DNA of 64,000 nucleotides from Entomortierella parvispora (lineage: Eukaryota; Mortierellomycota; Mortierellomycetes; Mortierellales; Mortierellaceae). Positions 45,492 to 56,927 of this stretch are shown piece by piece. The stretch is taken from NCBI GenBank assembly GCA_963573315.1, contig OY752141.1, forward strand, positions 3,720,001 to 3,784,000, given 5' to 3'. The position numbers and the translations under genes were made by a program. Within the stretch, counting starts at the first letter, position 1; each line of letters begins with the position of its first letter. The notes under the pieces are model-generated. The model was not told the DNA's origin and did no database searches. It saw nothing but the letters and a program-made list of their open reading frames with translations.

Positions 45492-48332
45492 TTACTCTTC
45501 CTTGACAAAACAATCCGTGTCTTCGAGATATCGGTATTTCGTGACCACAGTCCCGTGAGGCTTTGGTTCGACGCAGTACAACATGTGGAGGGGCACGTCC
45601 ATTTCAGGCATCTTGACGCGGTCGATATCCATCAGATATCCAAGCAAAATCCGGAGAACAACCCGATGGGTCACAATCAAAAGATCAGAAGTCATCCTCT
45701 CCAGTTCGATAATCAGGGGGTTCAATCGCTGGATAACATCCAAATAGGATTCACCACCCATGCCTAAAGAAAACAAACATGCAATAGGACGAAACAAAAT
45801 AGATGAGCTTCAGAGCAAGATCTGCTTTGTGTCCATGAACAACTCGATCTCCAGAGTGGATTCATTCGGTTTGTGCCAAGAGGCAATGTGAGTAATCAAG
45901 CGAACACATGTATTACCTGGATATCGATAAAACAGCTTGTTCGCCTTTCGAGATTTGAACTCCTCCGGGTATCGATCCTGGATTTCCTGATAGGTCAACT
46001 CTTCACAGATTCCGGCATAGATCTCGTTCAGGAATCGAATGTGTTTGATGTCGTATTCCTTTGCATCAAACTCTTCCACAGTCTCCTTGGTCCTGGTCAG
46101 CATGCTTGTCCATACTGAGAGCGGACGGTCGGCTGAGCAATCGTCAACGTGGCTGTTGTCGGGGACATGGTGGTGGTTTTGATCCCGCGTCTTCAACTGG
46201 TTGGCTCGCTGGTCCTTGATAAACCGCGATAGACACGCGCCGTACTTTTTGCCTCTGCTAGAAAGCGGCGCGTCTCCTCCTGCACAGGTACACACCACAC
46301 AAAAAAACCAAAAAAAAAAAAAAAACAAATTAGAGAACTGTCGATCAGAATTTTTTTTTTTTTTTGGATTGTTTCGAGCTCCACGTGAATCATGCAGACA
46401 TGTCAAGGAGGGAAGAAACATAAATGAACAAGAAGGCACTTACCAATCTTTCCAAGAGTGTTGTCGATACTCTCGCCATGTCTTGTCAGCCAGATGCATC
46501 GCGACGAGAGGTTGAAATTCATCAGGTAAAAGATGCATTGTCCTGCCAGGTATCCTTGAGTGTTGTACGCAATCACCTGCGTGGGTAGCACAGAGAACTT
46601 GTGGGTAAGAATAGAACGTTGCTTCTTACACCCTTTACGCCCGCGTCAAATTCTATTTTTTTTCTTTCTCCAACCCCTCCAAACCCCTTTCTCCTCCGAG
46701 ACCTTCTCGGCTTATTCCCTACCTTTTTCCCGACATTGATCAGTTTGCAGTACTGAATCTCATCATCTTCATCTTCCTCCTCCACTGGTTGATACGCCCT
46801 CTCGTAGTTCTCTAGTCTTCGACGAAAGTCCTCCCTGGCCCGAGTTTCGTTCATACCCTTGTAGTCGGGCGACATGAGCTTCATGGTCATGTTTTGTGCC
46901 AAGACCAATGGATCAGTGCAGATGGACTCAATGAACAACACTCTGCAATTGGGCTCAAGCTTCAATCTGTCCAGCAGGAGTTTTCTAGAATGAAATGAAG
47001 CACGACTGCGGGTCAACAATCTAAAGTCTCCTAGGTTCTCGGCGCGTGTTTTTCTTTTTTAATTTTTTTTTGTCGTATTAATACCTGCGTTCTCGCGAAG
47101 AATTCGTGGCATCTGCGTGTCGGGCATTGGTGTTAAGAGAAAGAGAAAGAGAGTCAGACATTATCAATTGCTCGCGTTTCCCTTTCTCGGCATGGAAATA
47201 CCGAGCAATAGTCACTTCCACTTTACCATGGATGCCCACGCGACCCCCACGCTTCAGCCATGAGATCAATTCCTCCAGACTTTCGAGCGCAAGGCTGTCA
47301 CGAAGGGCTTTGGCGGTGTTGTTCTTGGGGTCAAAGAAAACGTGCGTGTGGTTTGCTCCGTTATTGTAGTTGCCCCTTGAAGCGGTTCTACGCCTGTTAC
47401 CGACGTTGAACACCTGGGGTAAAGTATGAGGGAAAAGGAGTAAGTATGTCATCTACCTAACGACCGACTCGGCGAAAAAGAGGACACTAAAAGAAAGATT
47501 CCTTCATCCTCCATTACTTCTTCTTTTCTGCTACAGTCTTCGGGCCATTGAATACCCTGCTTCTTTACCTTTGTGTCGTATTGCAGCCAAGTGAGGTATC
47601 TCTGCAGTTTTTTCACAATGAAACTCTTGCCTCTTGCAGGCAAGCCGACTTCGTGAGGAAATTTCCCAAAACGAAAGAAAAAAAATGAGCATCATATGTC
47701 ACATATTATTCTTAGGGAATGGGGCAGCCGTATGACCTCCTGAGGACATGGCCATATTATTGACTTTTCTTACCCATGATGACAACCAGTTTCGAGCCAA
47801 ACTCATGCTGAGTGTCCTCGAGTTCTACGACAGGATAACCGTGTCGAATTGAGCAAAAGGTTAGATGGTGATTCACCCGACAGTGTTTATCAACCACTTG
47901 CCTACAGCCATTACCTTGAGGCAGCTTGGTCATGACCACTCCAGGCTGGTCAAACGAACATAGACTCCGCCTACGGAAGGCCGAGTCTACTCCATGGTCT
48001 ACAACGCTGGACTTAGGTGGACACGAAGGTGCAGAGATAGAGGTCAACGGGGTCATCGGGGTCGGACGCCATTGACGATTTTGCTGCTGGTGCTGGTGCT
48101 GGTGCTGCGGCAGAGTGACCGCTTCTTGGCGAGGTAACAGTTGTTGCCGGTGCTGGTGCTCATGTTGGAAGTGCTGAAGGGGTAGGGGTAGGGGTAGGGG
48201 TTGCGGTGCAGCACGCGGAGTGTGCGCTGCTGGTTCTGTCGAAGTGAAAGGCGGCATTTCTTGTTCAGAAGAGGTGTGCATCATTGGGCGAGAAGCGCCC
48301 GAATGAGACGTGAATGGTGGTGGGGATTGCAT
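45492..48332 (-). CDS. PFKFB: 6-phosphofructo-2-kinase / fructose-2,6-bisphosphatase
   Basis: This bifunctional cytosolic enzyme makes and degrades fructose-2,6-bisphosphate, the main activator of phosphofructokinase-1. Exons 48332-47915, 47824-47774, 47648-47569, 47413-47227, 47112-47085, 46984-46723, 46576-46444, 46279-45917 and 45763-45492 give 597 residues. The kinase P-loop is GLPARGKSF; DATNSSRERR, VLFIESICTD and SPDYKGMN follow. The phosphatase half has the histidine phosphatase motif LTRHGESIDN, the second half YAGICEELTY and the distal His in IVTHRVVLRIL. Both half-sites look intact. The first ~150 residues are Gln/His/Pro-rich and may carry regulatory phosphorylation sites (RRRSLCSFD is a basophilic kinase-like site). 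Exon 5 is only 28 bases. Introns 47825-47914 and 47113-47226 are stop-free multiples of three. Confidence 0.92.
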
Positions 48333-48648
48333 TGTTGAAGGGGGTAAAGTTGAGAGCTGGATGGGTCAAATGGAGAAGAGGAATGAATGGGACAGGAATG
48401 AATCGAGGATTCGAAGAAGGTCCCTTATTCTTCCTTTTGTGACACAAACGAATCTGGCTGAACACCTTTGTCCGTGGATCCATGACAAGAACGGGCGCAC
48501 GTTGGGCGGGGGGACAGAGCAATGGTGATCAAAGGTTTTGGCCGCCGCAGAATTCTGCTCAGTAGCCTGGATGAAGAGGATGCAACGACTCGGATGATAC
48601 GCGTTGAGGAGACGGGATCATGATCAACAGACACCACTTTATTACTAT
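48333..48648. promoter_or_regulatory. PFKFB upstream region / hexosaminidase 3' flank
   Basis: The hexosaminidase stop at 48649 is followed on the minus strand by AATAAA (about 48641). The rest is the short promoter and leader of PFKFB, both genes being transcribed leftward. No specific operator is recognised. Confidence 0.5.
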
Positions 48649-50966
48649 TTAGTAGGCTTGGTCTTTAGGCTTGGTGTCGTAAATCGGCCACAGACAGTGA
48701 CCAGGATTCTTGACGCACCAGAGCGGCTGCAATGGCTCCGCCCGAATGTTCTCGGACACCATTCTGAATCGATGCTCGTTGATCCGATCTAAGGCCTCAA
48801 TACTCCGTAGGGTGTCGTCAGTTTGATTAGGCCCATTCCACAGCTTTGTTTCGCTGTCTTCAGAGTTGCCGCTCCACAGGACCTACACGTCGCAACAAAG
48901 AGAACAAAAGGGAGGTTAGAAAATGCAACCAAACACGTTTAGAGAAAATGAAACCGCGCCGCGTTCGATGGGTGCGCAAATGTACCTCTGCTGCAGCTGA
49001 CGCCCGTGGCCAAAGTTTGGTGTCCAGATTGGTTTCATCGACTTGTTCGCCCCAGAGCAACGCCTCCCCTCCGAGGACACCTTGTGTCTCTTTTGAAGAC
49101 AAACCTGTCAGCGGATTGAACGAGTAGATCTTCTGCCAGCCCTTATAGTCGCACCATGAGGTTCCTAGGGTCCAGTTACCAAGCCAGTCGCCGTAACCAC
49201 AATCCAGGTACCAGTAATCTGCCGACCCGGTGATGACTTTGTATCCCTTCTTGATGGCTTTTTTGATATTTTGGGAGGAAGTCCAAACCTGAATAATAAC
49301 ATCCTTGTTTTCGGCAAGGGTTGGTAGGTCGTGTTCCAGTAGAGGCTCTTCCCAAACGATGGGTCGTTTACCACTGTCGCGCAGCATGGCGTGTTGTTTC
49401 GCAACAAATTTATCCAGGATCTGATCGAATCCAGCCCCGGTTCGGGGGATGTTTTTCTTTTCCATGTAGTTCACAATCGAGTCCGTTGAGTTCCAGCAAT
49501 TGATGTTGACTTCATCCGCTCCGGCATGGAAGCTCCTGTCTTTGAATAGAGGTATTACTTGGTCGTATACACCTCGAATGACCTCGTACGTCTTTGATAC
49601 CACTGGATTCAGCTGCCCACTCGGGGGTTCGGCACTGAAGCGGCTATAACTCGGGTAGCCATCTAGGCACGTCGTGATCTCGGGAAACGCTTGGGACCAC
49701 GACCAAGCATGACCCGGCATATCGATTTCAGGAATCACGCGAATACCCCTGTCCATGGCGTAGTCCACTAGCTTTGCGATGTCTTTCTTGGAGTAGATCA
49801 TGGAGCTCGAGTACGCTCCTTTGGATGCAAGTTGACTGAGAGGAAGACCAGGCAGTTCCTCATCATCTTCCGACTCTTTGCTGGGCTGATCGTTTTGAGC
49901 GATGGGGAAGGATTGAGAGTCAGCAATGTGCCAGTGGAAGACATTGAGCTTGTTCATGGCCATTGCGTCTAGAGTCCTGTAAAGCGCTGCCATGGAGAGA
50001 TAGTTCCTGGACGAGTCCAAAAGTAGCCCACGATGAGGGAAGAGCGGTCGATCGTGGATCACCACGGGTGTCCTTTGAATCTCCTTGATATCGTCATCTG
50101 GATTGTTGACCACTAATTGCGCAAACGTCTCCATCGCTCGGAGAGCTCCGTACTACGGTGTGATCATGCGACCAAAGAGATAAAGCAAAGATTTGCATGG
50201 TCAGTTGCCATTCTACCCCACAAGGCAGTTTGCCCAGATTAGGCTCACAACGTCGACGGGGGCTAGCGGCTGCGTCATTGATTGTCTGAACACAAAGCGC
50301 GCTAAAATCGTAAAATGGCTCGTCAAGAAAGCGTGACCCCGGTCCTACTGTACCATTGTCTTTGCATGGATCGTTCCCTGGACTCCAGTCATAGGCGATG
50401 TACTCTTCAGGATATGCTTGCAATGTGCCTGATCAATGTCAAACGGGGCATTCGGATCTTCATAATCTACGCCTATCAGTATTCTATACGATTCTGCAAG
50501 ACGAAAGGAAGACGGCGTTTAGATTCACCGCAGCGTAAAGAACGCAGACTCGCTCCCATGATCCCACGTCGATCCTACCGTCTGTTTCCAGTGAAAGGGG
50601 TTCGTTTGACATGGTGTCTTCCACATCAACCTTGATTGTCCTGAGTTTGAGCGATTCGACTTGTGACCGATCCTCCTTGGCGACTAATGATGGATTAACA
50701 GGTACTGGACTCTGAAACTCGCTTGAAAGAATCCTGCTTCTGAAGCGGGCAGCGCCGGCTACTAGGCGTGGGTGGACGCCGTCTGGCAAACGAAACTTGA
50801 AGTTCTTGGACAGCTGTATGGTGCGATGGCCCTGGCATGAACTGGCGGGTTTGGGCCATAAATGACCCTGGACTGGGGCAGGATTGGGAAGGAAAAGCAA
50901 TGATACTAGGAAAGCATTGGATGCCAGGGCCAGAGCGGCAGAGATAGAATACAAGACTTTGGTCAT
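48649..50966 (-). CDS. Beta-N-acetylhexosaminidase (GH20)
   Basis: Exons 50966-50579, 50493-50354, 50152-48986 and 48882-48649 give 642 residues. An N-terminal signal peptide or anchor (ALALASNAFLVSLLFL) implies secretion or vacuolar delivery. The N-terminal GH20b fold (HLWPKPASSC, ESYRILIG) leads across the third exon start into YGALRAMETFAQLV. The TIM barrel contains LDSSRNYLS, FHWHIADSQSFP, EIDMPGHAWSW and the catalytic pair in FHAGADEVNINCW (Asp-Glu), followed by TGSADYWYLDCGYG. The enzyme removes terminal GlcNAc/GalNAc from chitobiose and glycans by substrate-assisted catalysis, so chitin turnover is the likely role. The acceptor before YGALR fixes the splice; the preceding codon ATG is less certain. 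AATAAA is near 48641. Confidence 0.9.
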
Positions 50967-51750
50967 GGCCAATGGGCGGAGGTATGAAAAGATGGACGAG
51001 AATAAACAAGGGTGGGAGACAAGGGCAAAATAAAGAGGGTAGAAAGGAAACGAATGCAAGAGGGCAAAGAATTGAAGAAACGTACCGAGCGAAGCCACAT
51101 CATGGGACTTCCACACCAGAACAGAGAGCGAGAAAGAGAGAGGAATAGAGGCCGAGCAAACAGAACGGTTCGCGCTGGTCTGTCCTCGCTGGTCTGCATC
51201 TCCTTGTCTGTCAGTCCCGTCCTGCCCACAGGAAATGGGAGAGGGAGGGGGTGGTTTTGTAGGCGCATTTGGCGCGGGCAACCCAGCAAGTAACACAGAC
51301 ACGGACTCTTTGTCCGTGCTCGATCGATAGGATCGATAGGACCAGGGAGCAGGTGACAAATGCGCCCAGCATCACCATCATGCTCCTGCGTCTGGAATAA
51401 AGGAGGGCCTGAGCAAGGGTGACTTCCCAGACGACGTTGCCTCGGGGGTACATAACCCTCCCCCCCTCCTCTGGGACTCTTCTGGAGATCATCGCAGGAT
51501 TGCATTTCCAGTTTGGTGGCAAACACCCAGGGACCAAAGCGAACACCGCCCGTGTCCACGTGACTCTGAGCCCTTCCAGTTCCAGATGGAGTTCAGAACA
51601 TGAACACTGACACTTGCTCTCTCCATCATCCTTGGCCGCACGCGCACTCCTCATCCCTCCTGGCCTCCCACTCTCGCTCCCACCCTCCCTCTTCCCCTGC
51701 ATCAGACAGACATCGTCCGCGTCGCCCTCCCCCTTCCCTGTCTCTGACTA
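50967..51750. promoter_or_regulatory. Divergent promoter: hexosaminidase / TRAPPC10
   Basis: 784 bp separate the two starts. Purine-rich DNA (about 51000-51150) faces the hexosaminidase and CCTCCC-rich DNA (about 51650-51750) faces TRAPPC10. CACGTGAC at about 51557 is an E-box. No gene is seen inside. Confidence 0.5.
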
Positions 51751-54700
51751 ATGGAGCCCAAGCGCGTCATCGTCACTTGTATGTAGCTGGGATGAAGCGC
51801 TGCCTGCCCCGCTTGCAAAAAGACGCGCTCAAATGCTCATCCCCCGATACTTCTCATTTCCCTCAATAGATTGCGATGAGCACGGTAACTGGGCCAACAT
51901 CGCTGATGACCTCGGCTCGCGTCTGCCTCTCCGGAATCTAGTCTGGAAGCCGAGCAACAACAGAGCCACGAGAAACATTGCTATGCTGGACGTTGAGCTC
52001 AAACGGTTCGCTCCAGAGACCTCAAAGAATCTGCCTCCAGTTACCCTGCTGCAGAACCCGTACCTGAACCTGTACTTCGTCAACTGTGAGGTAGGTGCCT
52101 ATTATGGTCTACTGAGGGGTGATATATCTCTTGGCCGACTTTCGATCTCTAACCAACTGGCATGATATCCTGTTCTCCGAAATCATAGGACAACGAGTCC
52201 TACAAGACTACCGTACGACAGCAGATCCGCGAGTGGATCCAACTCGTCACCTCGAAAAAGAACCAGGAGTGGCTTATTGTACATGTCAGCAGTCAAGAAG
52301 GAGCCAGGAATCCTACAAAGATTTTTAGATCCTCGGTGCTGGACAGGATTAAGGCCGACTTCAACACTGGCAAAAAGGACAGGTAACAGGCGCTCCCATC
52401 GTATGTTCAACTGGAGTACCACAAATCAGTAGCGTGCCATTCTAATATCAAGTTTATCGTTCTAGAGTGGCGCAACTGAGGATGGCAGACACTGAAATGT
52501 CAGAGCAAGAGCTCTGGGCCGACTTTACCGCTAAAATGAAGGATGGAATTGTTTCGAGTTTTGATCAAAACGTTTTGACATTCGAGGAAGACATTCGTAG
52601 ACTGGACTCTCAACGGCAAATGCCTGGATGGAACTATTGCACCTTTTTCATTCTCAAGGAAGGACTCACTCACGCCTACGAGATGATGAATCTTCATGAG
52701 GAGGCCCTTCGGCAGTATGACGAACTGGAGGCGTCCTTTTTCCAGATTTTGAGAGGTATATACAGTTGCCAGTAGATTTACGCAACATTACAGATCACGG
52801 GAAGATGCACTGATCCACATCTTTCTTTGCTAGATAATGCCCTGACTTGGTATGGCAAGTTTGGTGGAATGCAAGAAGGAGACGACGATGCGAACCTCTT
52901 GGATATCAACCGAAAGCCATATCGGGATTTGATCATGCAAAACACTATTTCAGTGTTCGATTTCAGGACATATCTCTTTGGGCGACAATGCAACCTGCTC
53001 TTTCGACTTAGACGACCTGTCGAAATTTGTCATCGAGCCTTGATTTTCATCCCTGCCTTTGCCAGGACTGTGCGAGAACATGTGGTATGAGTTCTGCAGG
53101 GACTTGTACGATGCGATGGACTCCACCGAGCTAGTCTTTTGATACTCAAACGATACATTTTGTTTCAACTGGCTAGTCAAACCTCACGGAAAATTTCTTG
53201 GAGTCGTGGATCTACTCTGCCTGCATGTGCATCGTTAATGAGTGCGATGACACGGTGCCCATGTCGTCTGATGACCCTCATATGATGGTGCTTCTTGATG
53301 GAGCGAAGGCGGAGCTCCTTCAGCTTGCTCGTCAACAGGTAAGATAGCTTATTCGGGGCTTAGGTCAAAAATCGATACATTGCGGTCTCAACGGGATGTT
53401 CACCAATCCTGTCAAAAGCTTGATAGACTAGGAGTTCAACATGGACGTCTCCCTAAAGAGTTGCCATTTACAATGTCTATTGGATACGAAGATACCAGCG
53501 ACGCAGCTTACTCTGAAGAAATCGAGAGAAAACCAATGTCAAAAGACCTTCTGGAAGCTGTCTCTACTAATGAGACATTCGATGCCTTGTATATGGTATG
53601 TTAATAACAACCTGCTTCTGCATATAGACATATTTTTGGATTCTGATCTTCATGTTTTTTAGAGCGTATCTGCTAGAGCGATCAAAGGTTTTGACGGAAG
53701 CGGACGCCATCGGTCCTCCCTTCTTCTTCATGGCGATGTGGCAGCCTTGCAATTGTAGGTCTTCTTTTCTTTTTTCTTGTCCTGAACTGTATGGTGCATC
53801 CTCCGAAATAACATCTGGTGATTGCAATACTTGTCAACAGCTTTAGGAAAAAGTACGCGGAATCTGCCAGGATACTGGAGTCAATCACCTGGCGATATGG
53901 ACATAACGGATGGACTGTGCTAGAGAATGAGCTCGTTATCAAGCACGCGAAATGCTTACGTGAGCTAGGCGACACCAGCAAATACGCCCAAGCATGCTTG
54001 ACTCTACTGAGGAACATGGATGATCTCAAGCAGGAGGATCAACTCTTTTACGCTGATGAGCTGTTTAACACTGCCGGATCAAAAGATCTGAAGCAAGAGC
54101 TCTATCATCAATTTGCTCCCATGTTCGATATTAAAGTTGTCTCCGTCGTGGATATCCTGCAGGACGATGATGGATCATATCTTGACATTGTCATCGACAA
54201 CAAGCTGCCAAAGGTGAGGCACAGATGAGGTCTCGGAGATGATGGCTTCAAATTTGTGGTCTAGAGCTGACGCCACAAGACTCACTACCTCCCCTTAGGA
54301 GATCGAATTCAACAAGCTGTCGCTCCGGATGGTCAGCGGCGAAGTCGACGAGCTTTGGTTTAATATCCGGCACGGAATTCTCAAACCAGGCAAGAACTCT
54401 CTCCGTGTCACTTGCGAGGTAAGGGCGACAGCCATGATTTCTTCTACCCTCACTGTCTAGAAGTGTGACTAACCTTGAACATGATGATAGACCTCAGCTT
54501 CAGGAACGTATGTTCTCGAAAAGGTTCACTTGAAAATTGGAAAGCTGGTCTTCCTGTATGACTTTTTGCAGGAGAGCAAGAAGCGTGTCTTCAGGGTCGA
54601 CTCTAACCCAAAGGCCTTGAAGGCTGCCATCAAATCCCCTTCAAAGAGGGAGGCTGGTCAATCCAACACATTCTTGGTCTATGTGTCCAGTGGAAAGAAC

Positions 54701-56552
54701 CAGGTCTCAGAGGCCACTCTTAGCCTATTTCCAGCTTCAGAAGGCATATCTCTTTCCGTGGTGCCCTCGTTGACATTTACAAAAGATAATGCTGATGTCT
54801 CCGAAAACGACTCCGCGCCTGGCGAGATTCCCTTGGAAAGCTACGACTCAGTGGCCTTGCCAGTCTTTGGGCCTAACGAGACAATCGTCATTGCGGTTCC
54901 TTACGAGTCCTCTGTGGAAGTGAACGAGCACTTTCTCAAGTTGGTTGTGCAGTATCTTGCACCGCATGCAAAGAGACATGCGTTCACACTCACTACCAGT
55001 ATTGACACTCTGCTTCCACTGCAGGTGTCACACTCTGTTATCTGGCGTGACCAAAAGTATGAGAACCCTTCTTGCTTTATAACCATGGAGTATCAACCAA
55101 GGGACTGACTAACGTCTTCCTCTGCTATTTAGTTTGAACCTGAAAGTGGATGTTACATGTGCTGGTCTCGTCCCTGTTCGTATCATGAATGTCGAGCTTC
55201 GCCAGCCAGCGGGTCTCACAGAGTTCAAACAACCTCCTTTTGCAGGTGAAATGGTAATACTTGTGAGCAAAGGTAAAGTCTTTCTTCGTAATTTGAGCGT
55301 TCTTGATCTAACAACTCCTTTGCAGACTCTGTTCCCTAGACAACACGCCTCTTTTGTTTTTAAAATCTCTCGCCCTGCTGATGCGGAGGGTAAGTAGTTT
55401 TGCAGCCGTCGTCTTCCCTTATTTTGCGATTGTAGGCGCTTGCTCACACTGTGCATCTTGATAGACCTTTTATCGAAAGTTCATTTTGTCGTCAATTATC
55501 AGAGCTTGAAGGAGGGTAAGTATGCACGACTGAGTTTCCGAAGGTATTGCAAGTTACAACATTAACACAGATTGTCGCCTATCATCAACCTATTTCAACA
55601 GAGGTCGAGAGTGCCCTCAGCACAGTCATCAACACCGAGTTGGCCAAAGCAGAGTTGTCGCAGCATGCGTTGTTTGTCACAGCGCACCTGAAGAACAACC
55701 TCCTGAAGAACGTGGATTACATGGCCTATGGAATGTCTGATGAACTAGAACTGCCAGCTCTAGATGTCCGCAGTTGCGATACTGCATTCGCTTACCATGA
55801 TCCGAACGTTCGCAGTGTTCTGATTGGAGTTCTCAAGGATCTTTTCTCTGTGAGTATAAATGCCTCAACACGTCATGTAGAAATTCAAGATGTATTATGG
55901 CAGTTTCTGAATATTTCATTGCTACTTCAATTCCAGGACAAGAAGCGCCTCGACTATGATCAGATTGTTGACCTAGGCATCTCAAACAAACTGCGGCAAA
56001 TATCGTTCCCAATCGCACTCCCAACCACCCAGATGCTGGTAACAGTCGAGATCGCAGCGGAGAGTCAGCAGGAACTGACAGTGGGCACACCGGCTACTTT
56101 CCAGCTGTCGGTTCGGCATTCATCGTACTGGAACGCAAGCCAAGACGAGGAGAAGAACTGCGATTTTTACTATGATATCCTGGTGGATTACGAGAACTGG
56201 CTACTCTGTGGTCACAAAAAGCGACTTTTCAGTGCCAAGGTGGGTTTTCTTTTCCTTGTTGGCTCTGTTGCACTCACCAAGATTTTGATGTATCGATGTA
56301 AACTGACGAATGGGGCATTCTTTCTGTTTCTAGCCTGGCGTGACCACGACGCACGCTGTATCCCTGGTTCCACTCAAGACGGGTCCACTGCATGTACCCA
56401 AGATTGTGATTACGAGCGGGACCAGCAGCGTGTACTGCCAGACGGCGTATATCAATGAGGCAGAGCAGGTGCTGATCAAGCCGCGCACTACCACGTCGAC
56501 GTTCTTCATAGACCAGCAGCGTGGAGTGCACTTCACGCAGGTGGGGCGGTGA
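51751..56552 (+). CDS. TRAPPC10: TRAPPII complex subunit TRAPPC10 / Trs130
   Basis: This subunit of the TRAPPII tethering complex is part of the GEF that activates Rab11/Ypt31 at the trans-Golgi. Seventeen exons: 51751-51778, 51870-52090, 52189-52382, 52466-52755, 52834-53084, 53177-53338, 53419-53595, 53663-53754, 53841-54213, 54299-54418, 54491-55056, 55133-55253, 55326-55389, 55465-55515, 55602-55849, 55937-56239, 56334-56552. They give 1159 residues in frame. Diagnostic stretches are VTYCDEHGNWA, LPLRNLVWKP, PYLNLYFVNCE (N-terminal domain), RQYDELEASF, FRTYLFGRQC and FLESWIYSACM, then a beta-sandwich C-terminal half. The acceptor of the penultimate short exon (55602) was chosen because only it restores KEEVESAL. 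Introns 55254-55325 and 55850-55936 are stop-free multiples of three. Confidence 0.9.
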
Positions 56553-56927
56553 ACATCACGTGGAGAATGCTGCAACAAGACAAAGGCGCATGCCGAAAAA
56601 AAAGAATAAAAATGTACACGAACTTCCTTCTTCTCCTGACCCCACACCCTTCACCCTTTCTGTCTTTCATCGTCCCTTTCGTCATTTTGCTGCATTCAGT
56701 TGCATTCCCTCGACTACGCACTCCCATTCTCATCATTCACACCACTTCCTTCTCTCTGTCCTTTGACATATTCAAAGGAAACAAAAAAGGAACAAAGAAA
56801 AAAATAGAGAAAAAACCCCCCACGCCACGCGACAAAAGCCCTTCTCTTCCGCGCCGCGCCATCAAAGAAACCGACTGCCTCTTGCTCCCTTGTCAGTAGG
56901 CGGGCATGCACCCTGAAGAAACACATC
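56553..56927. promoter_or_regulatory. Spacer TRAPPC10 / RAB3GAP1
   Basis: This 375-bp spacer between tandem genes has a CTTTC-rich middle (about 56630-56770) typical of leaders here. No gene is seen. Confidence 0.5.

Noticed and set aside
50094-50423. 109-aa minus-strand ORF upstream of the hexosaminidase barrel
   Set aside because: It reads through an intron in a frame that does not continue the GH20 N-terminal domain; the spliced frame restores family motifs on both sides.
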